DNA from: Cellulomonas sp. KRMCY2
GTDB lineage: Bacteria > Actinomycetota > Actinomycetes > Actinomycetales > Cellulomonadaceae
Direction of reading: 5' to 3'
DNA length: 64,000 nt
Assembly: GCF_000526515.1 (NCBI RefSeq)
Contig: NZ_JAGF01000001.1
Location: 3,472,001 to 3,536,000, forward strand
Positions 17,063 to 24,358 of the stretch are shown piece by piece. The position numbers and the translations under genes are program-made. The notes below the pieces were generated by a model, which was not told the origin of the DNA, did not search any database, and saw only the letters and a list, made by a program, of their open reading frames with translations. Every line of letters starts with the position of its first letter. Position 1 is the stretch's first letter.

Positions 17063-18769
17063 CTAGAGCGCCGCCAGCTCGCGCTCGAGGTCGTCCAGAC
17101 CGAGCGAGCCCATGGACAGGGCGGCCGTGTGCCAGGCACGCAGGTCGAACGGGCGGCCCGCTGCCTCGTGCCGCGCGCGCGCCGTCGCACGCCCGGCCAG
17201 CCAGGCCCGTTCGCCGAGCTTGTAGCTGATCGCCTGTCCTGGCCAGCCGAGGTAGCGCACGATCTCGCTGTGCACGAAGGCTGCGGGAGAGCCGCTGCGC
17301 GCGGCGAAGAACTCCTCGCCGAGCTCCGCCGTCCAGGTCTCGCCCGGGTGGAACGACGCCGACGCCGGGATGGGCAGCGACAGGTGCATACCGATGTCGA
17401 TGACCACCCGGACCGCGCGCATCCGCTGACCGTCGAGGTAGCCGAGCCGGGCGCCGGGAGTCCCCAGGTAGCCGAGCTCGTCCATCAGACGCTCCGCGTA
17501 CAGCGCCCAGCCCTCGGTCGTCGCAGAGACCGATCCGACGCTGACCTGGAAGCGGGACAGCTCGTCGGCGCGGTACGCCCACTGGCCGAGCTGGAGGTGG
17601 TGACCCGGGACGCCTTCGTGGTACCAGGTGCTGATCAGGTCCCAGGTGGGGAAGCGCGTGCGGTCGAGCGTCGGCAGCCAGGTGCGCCCGGGTCGGGAGA
17701 AGTCGAGCGACGGCCGGGTGTAGTAGGGCGCGGCGGCCGCGCCGGGCGGAGCGATCCGCGCCTCGACCCGCTTGACCGGCTCGGCGATGTCGACGACCGT
17801 CCCGTCGAGCGCGGAGATCGCGTCGTCCATCATCGCCTGGAGCCAGCGGCGGACCTCCTCGACGCCCTCGATCGCCTCGCCGTGCACGTCCAGGTGAGCG
17901 AGCGCCTCGGCAGGGGTGCTCCCGGGCAGCACGCGCTGCGCCTCGGTCACCATCTCTGCCTCGATCCTGCCGAGCTCCTCCCAGCCCCAGTCGTACGCCT
18001 CCTCAGGGTCCAGGCGCGCGCCGATGCTGGAGCGCGCGCCGAGGAGGTAGCGCTCACGCCCCACCCCGTCCGGGACGCCCTGGGCCGCCGGGAGGTACGT
18101 GTCGGCGATCCAGCTCCGCAGGTCGGCGACGGCGTGCGTCGCGGCAGCTGCTGCGCGCCCGAGATCGCGGCCGAGCACCTCGGGCCCGTCGGCGACGAAG
18201 CCCGCGAACCATCCGCCCTCGGTGTGAGTGAGCCATGCACCGAGCTGTTCGACGACGGCCTCGGCCTGACGCGGTGCGCTGAGAGCGCCCTGGGCGAGCC
18301 CGGCGGCGAGGGACCGGCGGTATGACGCGGCCGCATCGGGCACCCGCGCCATCCGCCGTGCGATGACGTCCCAGTCGTCCACGCCGGCCGTGGGCATCAT
18401 GAGGAAGATCGACTGCAGCTGGTGGACGGGCGACCCGATCGGCCGCAGGCTGACCAGGTCCTCGAGGGCGTCATGGACGTCGAGCTGCGCGCCCAGGCGC
18501 TCGCGAAGGAGCGTCGCGCACCGGCGGTCGTCGTCGTCGCCGGCCCGCGCGCCGCCCAGCTCGGTGAGGGCTGCGCCGGCGGCCGCAGCATGGGCCGCGT
18601 GCATCTGGGGCGAGAGGTCGGGCATCCGGTCGTCACCCGGCCGGATCCCCAGGGCGGTCCCGACCGTCGGGTCCAGGTCGGCGAGGGTCTCGACCCAGCG
18701 GTCGGCGATCTCACGGGCCGTCTCGGCTGGGGGTGCCACGTGCTCCGCGGCGGGGTCCTGGGTGGTCAT
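17063..18769 (-). CDS. DUF885 family metallopeptidase-like protein
   Basis: A 568-residue protein with the DUF885 zinc signature TWYHEGVPGHHLQLGQ near residue 382 (HExxH-like HEGVPGHH) and the downstream EGWALYAERLMDELGY that supplies another ligand. Members are thought to be cytoplasmic metallopeptidases related to the M32 fold; few have been tested. No signal peptide is visible. A tetranucleotide repeat tract lies 27 to 55 bases upstream of its ATG. Confidence 0.9.
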   Translation of the reverse strand: MTTQDPAAEHVAPPAETAREIADRWVETLADLDPTVGTALGIRPGDDRMPDLSPQMHAAHAAAAGAALTELGGARAGDDDDRRCATLLRERLGAQLDVHDALEDLVSLRPIGSPVHQLQSIFLMMPTAGVDDWDVIARRMARVPDAAASYRRSLAAGLAQGALSAPRQAEAVVEQLGAWLTHTEGGWFAGFVADGPEVLGRDLGRAAAAATHAVADLRSWIADTYLPAAQGVPDGVGRERYLLGARSSIGARLDPEEAYDWGWEELGRIEAEMVTEAQRVLPGSTPAEALAHLDVHGEAIEGVEEVRRWLQAMMDDAISALDGTVVDIAEPVKRVEARIAPPGAAAAPYYTRPSLDFSRPGRTWLPTLDRTRFPTWDLISTWYHEGVPGHHLQLGQWAYRADELSRFQVSVGSVSATTEGWALYAERLMDELGYLGTPGARLGYLDGQRMRAVRVVIDIGMHLSLPIPASASFHPGETWTAELGEEFFAARSGSPAAFVHSEIVRYLGWPGQAISYKLGERAWLAGRATARARHEAAGRPFDLRAWHTAALSMGSLGLDDLERELAAL

Positions 18770-18795
18770 CGCAGCACGCTATCGCTTCCGGCGAG

Positions 18796-18824
18796 CCTGC
18801 CTGCCTGTCTGTCTGTCTGTCCTG
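18796..18824. repeat. CCTG/TCTG tetranucleotide tract
   Basis: Three CCTG units are followed by three TCTG units and TCCTG, a simple tandem array of 4-base steps in the 69-base gap between the M15 peptidase stop and the DUF885 start. It lies where the DUF885 promoter or leader should be. Changes in unit number would shift promoter spacing, but I cannot show that from one sequence. Confidence 0.8.
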
Positions 18825-18838
18825 CGATCCTGCCGAGC

Positions 18839-20308
18839 TCAGAGCTGGCCGAACTCCCAGTGCCACGGCTCGTAGGGGCCGGCGCCACCGGGCTCCATGT
18901 AGTCGGGGTGGTACCAGCCGTAGTCCGCGGCGTGGGCCTTCATCCAGCGGTACGCGGGGGTGTCGAACTGGCCGACGGCGCCGAAGTCGCTGAAGTCGGC
19001 GGCCAGGCCGCGGCCATGGTTGGACGTGCCGGGTGCACCGGCGAGGAAGCCCCGTGCGCGCCGGGCTGCCACCTGGCCCGCGTAGTCCCGGTAGGAGCTG
19101 CTGACGGACAGGTTCGTCCCGAACCGGTCGCGGTAGGCGTCGTTGAGGTCCTCGAGCGCCTCCGCGGCGTCGCACCGGAGCTCGGTGTCCGCATCGAAGG
19201 ACACCTCGCACAGCGCATCCTGCGGGATCTCACCGTTCGGGGCGTCGGCCGCGACGGCGATCTTGTGCTCGCGCTCGAGCGCTGCCGCCTGGGCCTCGGC
19301 CTCGGACCGGGCGGCAGCCTCAGCGGCGGCGATCGTCGCATCGGCGACCGCCTGGACCTGTGCGGAGAGCTCGGTGACTGTCTCGGCGGCGGCCACCAGC
19401 TGTGCGCTGAGGGCCAGGTGATCGACGGCGTCGGTCGCCGACGGGGGCGGGAGCTCACCGGCTGGTGCCGGCGTCACGACGGCGGCCGGCCCGGCAGGTG
19501 GCGTCGGTGCCGTCGTCGCTGTCGGGGACACGTCGGGGGTGGACGCCGTGGGAGACACCCACATGTCGGACGACGTCGCGGGTTCGGTCGGCGACGGGGT
19601 GCTGGACGCCGACGGCCCGGCGATGACGGCCGTCGTGGTGCCGGACGCGAGCAGGTCGGTCGCTGCGGCCATCGCCTGGACGGCCGACGGCGTCGCGAGG
19701 AGCTGGTCGACAACTGTCGGTGGGGGAGTCGTCGCCGTCACGGTGGCCGCCAGCGGCGCGCTCTCGAGGAGCTCGGCAAGGTGCGCGACGGCCTCGTCCA
19801 GGGGTGAGAGGTCTGCCGGACTCACGACGAGCGCCGAGGAGGCCACGACGGCATCGGCGGTCTCGACGGCCGCCTGTGCGAGGGTGACCGCCTCGGTGCG
19901 CTGTCGTTCGTTGTAGGCAGTTCCCTGGGCGGTGAGCCGGTCCGCGGTGGCCCGGTCGACGCGGACCAGCTGCGCGTGCTCGAGTGCGACCTCGCGGGCT
20001 GCGGCTGCGACGAGCTGCTCGTGCTCCGTGACCCGTTCGGCGCGGACGTGGCCCGCGCCGGCGCCGAAGAGCGCCACTGTCACGACGACGACCGCCGCAC
20101 CCTGCACCATCGAGCTGGTGAGCAGCGACGCGGCCCGGAACCCGGCCCGGTGCGCCGGGCGAGCCGTGCCGGCTGCCGCATGCCGACCGTGGCCCTGCGC
20201 GGTACGTGCTTCGACGAGGGCGAGCAGCCGCGCCGTGGGCCGCCGGGCGTCGCGTTCGGCGACCCGCAGCTCGCGTCGCGTCACCGGCTGCATGCCCTGA
20301 CCCGTCAT
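18839..20308 (-). CDS. M15-family D-Ala-D-Ala carboxypeptidase-like protein, membrane-anchored
   Basis: A 489-residue protein. One membrane segment near residues 62-85 follows a positively charged cytoplasmic tail. A long outer region has Ser/Thr/Pro-rich and Ala/Glu-rich coiled-coil parts (about 90-360). A C-terminal VanY-type peptidase domain (about 375-489) has SSSYRDYAGQ, the zinc motif TSNHGRGLAADF and WHWEFGQL. It should trim peptidoglycan stem peptides outside the membrane. The ATG at 20308 was chosen because it gives the normal order of tail, anchor and domain. A 211-base gap separates it from the divergent sigma factor gene. Confidence 0.88.
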   Translation of the reverse strand: MTGQGMQPVTRRELRVAERDARRPTARLLALVEARTAQGHGRHAAAGTARPAHRAGFRAASLLTSSMVQGAAVVVVTVALFGAGAGHVRAERVTEHEQLVAAAAREVALEHAQLVRVDRATADRLTAQGTAYNERQRTEAVTLAQAAVETADAVVASSALVVSPADLSPLDEAVAHLAELLESAPLAATVTATTPPPTVVDQLLATPSAVQAMAAATDLLASGTTTAVIAGPSASSTPSPTEPATSSDMWVSPTASTPDVSPTATTAPTPPAGPAAVVTPAPAGELPPPSATDAVDHLALSAQLVAAAETVTELSAQVQAVADATIAAAEAAARSEAEAQAAALEREHKIAVAADAPNGEIPQDALCEVSFDADTELRCDAAEALEDLNDAYRDRFGTNLSVSSSYRDYAGQVAARRARGFLAGAPGTSNHGRGLAADFSDFGAVGQFDTPAYRWMKAHAADYGWYHPDYMEPGGAGPYEPWHWEFGQL

Positions 20309-20519
20309 GTGGTGTCGTCCCTGCTGTGGTCGTCCCCGCGTCGACGCGAGCGGGTTCGATGGACGAGTGGCACATCCCCGCACAAGGGGTGTCGGCCGTC
20401 GGCGGAGCCGACTGAAGCGTGCGGGTGGGTGATGTGCACCACGCCGGCAGCCGGCGTCGGCCTCGCTCCGACCCGGGCGGCCGGGTCGCGCCGGCAGCAC
20501 ACTCAGGCATGCTGGCCCG

Positions 20520-21068
20520 GTGCTCGACGACTTCGACCGACAGCTGCTGCGCGCCCGCGCCGGCTCGGGCGACGCCTTCACGGCCCTCTACCGCGACCTC
20601 GTCCGGCCGGTCGCCGCCTACCTGCGGTCGCGCGGTGTCCGCGAGGTCGAGGACGTGACGAGCGACGTCTTCCTGGCCGTCTTCACGGGTCTCGGACGGT
20701 TCGAGGGCGGCCAGGACGACTTCCGGGCGTGGGTCTTCACGATCGCCCACCGCCGTGCCGTCGACACCTGGCGCCGGACGGGTCGGCAGCCGAACCTGGA
20801 GCCCTTCGACCCCGAGGATGACGTGCGCACGTCACCGAGCGCCGAGAGCCATGCCATGCACGCCCTCGGTGCGGAGCGGGTCGAGGCCCTGCTCGCCGTG
20901 CTGACGATCGAGCAGCGCGAGGTCCTCGTGCTGCGGATCATCGCCGACCTGACCGTCGAGCAGGTCGCGGAGGTCGTGGGGCGCCGAGCCGGAGCCGTCA
21001 AGGCGCTCCAGCGCCGCGGCCTGGCCCGGGTGAAAGAGGCTCTTCTGGCGGAAGGCGTACCCCTGTGA
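20520..21068 (+). CDS. ECF-type RNA polymerase sigma factor
   Basis: A 182-residue sigma-70 family protein. Region 2 (about 20-85) has DVFLAVFTGLGRFEG and FRAWVFTIAHRRAVDTWRR. Region 4 (about 120-175) has LLAVLTIEQREVLVLRIIADLTVEQVAEVVGRRAGAVKALQRRGL as the helix-turn-helix. It directs RNA polymerase to a small set of promoters. The GTG start is used. Its stop overlaps the GTG of the next gene (GTGA), so the two products are probably made together, as for sigma/anti-sigma pairs. Confidence 0.92.
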   Translation: MLDDFDRQLLRARAGSGDAFTALYRDLVRPVAAYLRSRGVREVEDVTSDVFLAVFTGLGRFEGGQDDFRAWVFTIAHRRAVDTWRRTGRQPNLEPFDPEDDVRTSPSAESHAMHALGAERVEALLAVLTIEQREVLVLRIIADLTVEQVAEVVGRRAGAVKALQRRGLARVKEALLAEGVPL

Positions 21069-21832
21069 CCCGCTTCGACGATGACAAGGATGTGAGAGCG
21101 GATCAGGTGGACGTGGTGCTCGCCGGTGCAGCAGCACCGGACGAGCCGGAGCTGTCCGCCTTCGTCGCGTCGCTCCGTGCCGCAGCCGACGTCCCCGGTC
21201 CGCGCCCGACGGCCGCGCTGCAGCAGCTGCTGGACGAGGGGCTTGCGCCGGCCGTCGCATCGCGCAGGACGCCTGCACCTGTCCGGCGGCGGCCGGGCCG
21301 CACCCTGACCGGCCTCGGTCTCGCGGCGAAGATCGCTCTGGGTGCAGGGCTGGCCGCGGCGTCCGTGGCCGGCGCCGCCGCCTTCGACGGCGTGCCCGAC
21401 GTGATCCAGGAGCCCGCCCGGGCCATCGTCTCCGGCGTGGTGGACCTGGTCACACCCGGCGGGTCCGGGCAGCAGTCGCCGGCGGGCCCGGACGAGGGCG
21501 TCGGGGTCCCCGCGGATCGCGTGGGTCGGCCGGACGAGCCGGCCGGGAACGGTCCGCCGGTCACACCGACCCACCCGGGCATCTCGTCGTCTCCCCACCC
21601 TTCATGGGGACCCGGCGCCGGCACCTCGGCAGATCCCGGAGCGCCCGCGCAGTCCGGGACCACGCCTCCCGGGACCACGCCGCCCGGGCACGGATCCGAC
21701 CTGCCGGGGCAGGGGACGGGCCGGCCGGAGGTGCCGGGCGAGTCGGCCGACCCGGGCGCGAACAGCGCAGTCCCGCCCACGCGGCCGACCCCTCCCGGTC
21801 AGGACGACACCCGCGGCCGTCTCGATGGGTGA
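21065..21832 (+). CDS. membrane-anchored protein, possible anti-sigma factor
   Basis: A 255-residue protein translationally coupled to the sigma factor gene. It has a soluble N-terminus (about 1-75), one membrane segment (LTGLGLAAKIALGAGLAAASVAGAAAF split over about 80-105) and a long Pro/Gly/Ser-rich outer tail. The layout and position fit an anti-sigma factor, but the zinc-binding HxxxCxxC motif of classical ones is absent and I recognise no domain. The role is inferred from context only. Confidence 0.72.
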   Translation: MTRFDDDKDVRADQVDVVLAGAAAPDEPELSAFVASLRAAADVPGPRPTAALQQLLDEGLAPAVASRRTPAPVRRRPGRTLTGLGLAAKIALGAGLAAASVAGAAAFDGVPDVIQEPARAIVSGVVDLVTPGGSGQQSPAGPDEGVGVPADRVGRPDEPAGNGPPVTPTHPGISSSPHPSWGPGAGTSADPGAPAQSGTTPPGTTPPGHGSDLPGQGTGRPEVPGESADPGANSAVPPTRPTPPGQDDTRGRLDG

Positions 21833-21958
21833 GACGGGCTGAGAGGCGGCGTACCCCTGCGGGCGTCGTCGACGATGGCGTGGACAGGGGCGCGGTCCGG
21901 TGGCTGACACCGGACTGCTGCCCTCGCCATGTTGTCGTCACCTGATGGAGGACACCCG

Positions 21959-22531
21959 ATGAGCACCACCGCACTCGCAGCTGTCGTCGCCAAGCTGACC
22001 GGTCTGAGCCTCGCCGGGAAGGCCGCCGCTGGTCTCGCTGTGGCGGTCGGCGCTGTCGGGGCGGTGGGCGGAGTCACCGCGGCCGTCGAGGCCTCGGCCG
22101 AGGTCGTCGAGACCGACGTCGTCGATGCCGGGGAGCCGGTCGTCGAGCCGACCGAGGCCGCCGGCGACGAAGCAGTCGACGAGTCCACCGACGACTCCAC
22201 CGACCCGGATCCGGACGCCACCGAGGACGGCACCGACCCGGTGGCGAAGGTTCTGCCGGATGCCGCCGAGTTCGGTCAGTCGGTTGCTGTCGATGCCCGC
22301 GACGGGGGCGTGGTCGGATCGGACATCGCCGAGCGCGCCCGTGTGCGGGCTGCGCTGCGGCACAGCGACGAGACCGTCGAACCGGTCGTCGAGCCGACCG
22401 AGGCCGCCGTCGAGGTCGGGACGGATGTCGAGGTCGACGCCGACGACCCTGCCGAGGCAGCGGATGTCGACGCCGCGGCATCTGCCGCCGTCGACCGGAA
22501 GCCGGCGGGTACGCCGGGCGTTCGCCCGTAG
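21959..22531 (+). CDS. hypothetical acidic protein with one hydrophobic segment
   Basis: A 190-residue protein. Residues 1-40 hold an Ala/Gly-rich hydrophobic stretch. The rest is dominated by Asp, Glu, Val and Ala, with the phrase EPVVEPTEAA occurring twice. TGGAGG lies just before the ATG at 21959, which was preferred to an upstream in-frame ATG. It follows the sigma/anti-sigma pair by 126 bases and may belong to the same locus. No family was recognised. Confidence 0.7.
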   Translation: MSTTALAAVVAKLTGLSLAGKAAAGLAVAVGAVGAVGGVTAAVEASAEVVETDVVDAGEPVVEPTEAAGDEAVDESTDDSTDPDPDATEDGTDPVAKVLPDAAEFGQSVAVDARDGGVVGSDIAERARVRAALRHSDETVEPVVEPTEAAVEVGTDVEVDADDPAEAADVDAAASAAVDRKPAGTPGVRP

Positions 22532-22546
22532 CTCCCGCCTCGATCC

Positions 22547-22584
22547 GGCGCCGTCCCCGCACCCCCTCGTGCGGGGGCGGCGCC
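22547..22584 (+). terminator. rho-independent-like hairpin after the acidic protein gene
   Basis: GGCGCCG and CCCCGCAC pair with GTGCGGGG and CGGCGCC around the loop CCCCTC, with one mismatch between the two stem blocks. It starts 15 bases after the stop codon. No U-tract follows, as is common in high-GC actinobacteria. Confidence 0.75.
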
Positions 22585-22652
22585 GCCATCGGCCGGTCGC
22601 AGTGGTGAACGCCGGGCCCGGGCTCGCCACCCCGCCTCACTAGGATCGGCGC

Positions 22653-24167
22653 ATGGCTCGCCCCAGGAACCTCCGGGAGCTGGTTCTTCGGACCCTGGCC
22701 GGCCCGGCAACGCTCGACGTCGGTCGTCGACCGCACGACGCAGGTCTCGACGAGGCAGTGGTCCGCGGGGCGATGGAGCTGGCCCTGCGCACCGGGGAGA
22801 CGGTCCTCTCGCTCGGGGCTGCCGCCGCCGAGGTCGTCGCGGCCATCCTCGGGATCACCCGGGCGTTCGGCCTGGTCGGCTGCCAGGTCGACGTGACCTT
22901 CACGGCGATCACCGTCTCCTACGACCGTGGTGGAGCGAGTGTGCCGATCACCGTCATGCGCGTGGTCACTGCTCGGGTCGACGACTACGGCCGCCTCGGG
23001 CGCGTGATGCAGCTCGCCCGCGAGGTGGCCGTCGGTACCGACCCGGCCGGCGGCACCGGGCCGACCGGGCGCACGGGGCCCGCGGAGCGCATCGAGCCTG
23101 ACGACCGCACCGCACACGTCGATCGCCCGGAGCCGGCCGTCTCCGTCGCCGACCCCGGTGGTGCGCTCCTGCGTCTCGAGCGGGCCCACGCCCGGCTCGA
23201 CGAGATCGTCACAGCGCCGCACCCGTACCGACGCGGGATCGTCACCGTCGTCCTGGCCGTGATGGCTGCCGGTGTGGCGTTCCTGCTGGGTGGTGGTCCG
23301 GGAGTCGCCGTCGTGGCCGGCGCGACGACTGCTCTGATCGACCACGCGCTCTGGCGGCTCGGGCGATGGGGGCTCCCGGCGTTCTTCCGGCAGGCCGTCG
23401 GTGCTGCGATCGCCACCCTCGTCGCCGTCGGGCTGTGGCTCGTCGTACCGCTCCTCCCGGTCGATCTGGCCCAGTTCCCCCCGTCGCTGGTCGTGGCCTC
23501 GGGCATCGTCGTGCTGCTCGCCGGGCTCTCGTTGGTGGGCTCCGCCGAGGACGCCATCAGCGGCTTCCCGGTCACGGCCGGTGGACGCGCCTTCGAGGTG
23601 GTGGTCCTGACCATCGGGATCGTGGCCGGGATCGGGGCCGTGCTCGACGTCGCGCGTCGAGCGGGTGTCCCGCTCGAGATCATCGAGGTGCCGACCAACA
23701 CCTCACCTCTGGTCGTGCAGGCGCTGTCGGCTGCCGTCGTGGCCTCGGCCTGGGGCATCGCCTCCTATGCCCGCCCTCGGGCCGCGCTCGTCGCTGCCGT
23801 GGCCGGGGGAGTGGCCTGGGTGATCTACGCGGTCGGTGTGGACGCCGGCCTCGGCGTCGCCGTCGCGAGCGCCGCGGCAGCGTCGGTCATCGGTTTCCTC
23901 AGCGAGTCCCTCGGCTCGCGGCTGCACGTGCCGACGATCGTCGTCTCGATCTGCGGCATCGTGCCCCTGCTCCCTGGGCTGGCGATCTACCGGGCGCTCT
24001 TCCTGCTCGTCACCGAGCCGTCGGCGACCGGCGGGCTCGGGTCCGGCGCGACCGGGCTGCTGTCGGCGGCCATGGTCGGTCTCGGGCTCGCGGCCGGCGT
24101 CACCCTCGGTGAGTTCCTCGCAGCGTCCCTCGCTCGACTGCCGCGGCGGTCGGACCCGCCCGGGTGA
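22653..24167 (+). CDS. threonine/serine exporter family protein (ThrE-like)
   Basis: A 504-residue membrane protein of the ThrE/YjjP-YjjB fusion type. A soluble N-terminal half (about 1-190) contains the conserved MELALRTGETVLSLGAAAAEV and QVDVTFTAITVSY. About ten membrane segments follow from residue 195. An inserted Gly/Pro/Arg-rich stretch around 125-165 is an odd low-complexity linker. ThrE of Corynebacterium exports threonine and serine. A perfect hairpin shared with nrdJ lies downstream. Confidence 0.88.
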   Translation: MARPRNLRELVLRTLAGPATLDVGRRPHDAGLDEAVVRGAMELALRTGETVLSLGAAAAEVVAAILGITRAFGLVGCQVDVTFTAITVSYDRGGASVPITVMRVVTARVDDYGRLGRVMQLAREVAVGTDPAGGTGPTGRTGPAERIEPDDRTAHVDRPEPAVSVADPGGALLRLERAHARLDEIVTAPHPYRRGIVTVVLAVMAAGVAFLLGGGPGVAVVAGATTALIDHALWRLGRWGLPAFFRQAVGAAIATLVAVGLWLVVPLLPVDLAQFPPSLVVASGIVVLLAGLSLVGSAEDAISGFPVTAGGRAFEVVVLTIGIVAGIGAVLDVARRAGVPLEIIEVPTNTSPLVVQALSAAVVASAWGIASYARPRAALVAAVAGGVAWVIYAVGVDAGLGVAVASAAAASVIGFLSESLGSRLHVPTIVVSICGIVPLLPGLAIYRALFLLVTEPSATGGLGSGATGLLSAAMVGLGLAAGVTLGEFLAASLARLPRRSDPPG

Positions 24168-24196
24168 GCCGTCATCCGACGTCATCCCGGCGGCGG

Positions 24197-24266
24197 ACCG
24201 GCCAGGTGAGTCGACCGGCCAGGTGAGTCGCCGGGCCAGGTGAGGCGGACCGGCCACGCGAAGCGG
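24197..24266. repeat. 17-base tandem repeat, about 3.5 copies
   Basis: ACCGGCCAGGTGAGTCG occurs twice in exact tandem (24197-24213 and 24214-24230). A diverged third copy and a partial fourth (ACCGGCCACGCGAAGCGG) follow, up to the terminator hairpin. It lies in the intergenic space after the ThrE stop. No function is apparent. Confidence 0.8.
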
Positions 24267-24276
24267 ACGGATCGAG

Positions 24277-24332
24277 CGACGCACAGACGGGCGGCGCGGG
24301 ACCGTTGTCCCGCGCCGCCCGTCTGTGCGTCG
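24277..24332. terminator. bidirectional terminator, 26-bp perfect stem
   Basis: The two arms (24277-24302 and 24307-24332) are perfectly complementary over 26 bases around the loop CGTT. The hairpin lies between the convergent ThrE-like gene and nrdJ, 27 bases from the nrdJ stop. It should stop transcription from both sides. No U-tract is present. Confidence 0.85.
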
Positions 24333-24358
24333 CGTGCCTCAGACCGACCAGGTGGACG

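Noticed and set aside
20309-20519. A ydaO-type (c-di-AMP) riboswitch upstream of the M15 peptidase gene, as known for actinobacterial wall hydrolases
   Set aside because: The conserved ydaO core sequences are not visible on either strand.
21065-21832. Collagen-like protein, from the Pro/Gly-rich tail
   Set aside because: There is no regular Gly-X-Y triplet pattern; it is a low-complexity linker.
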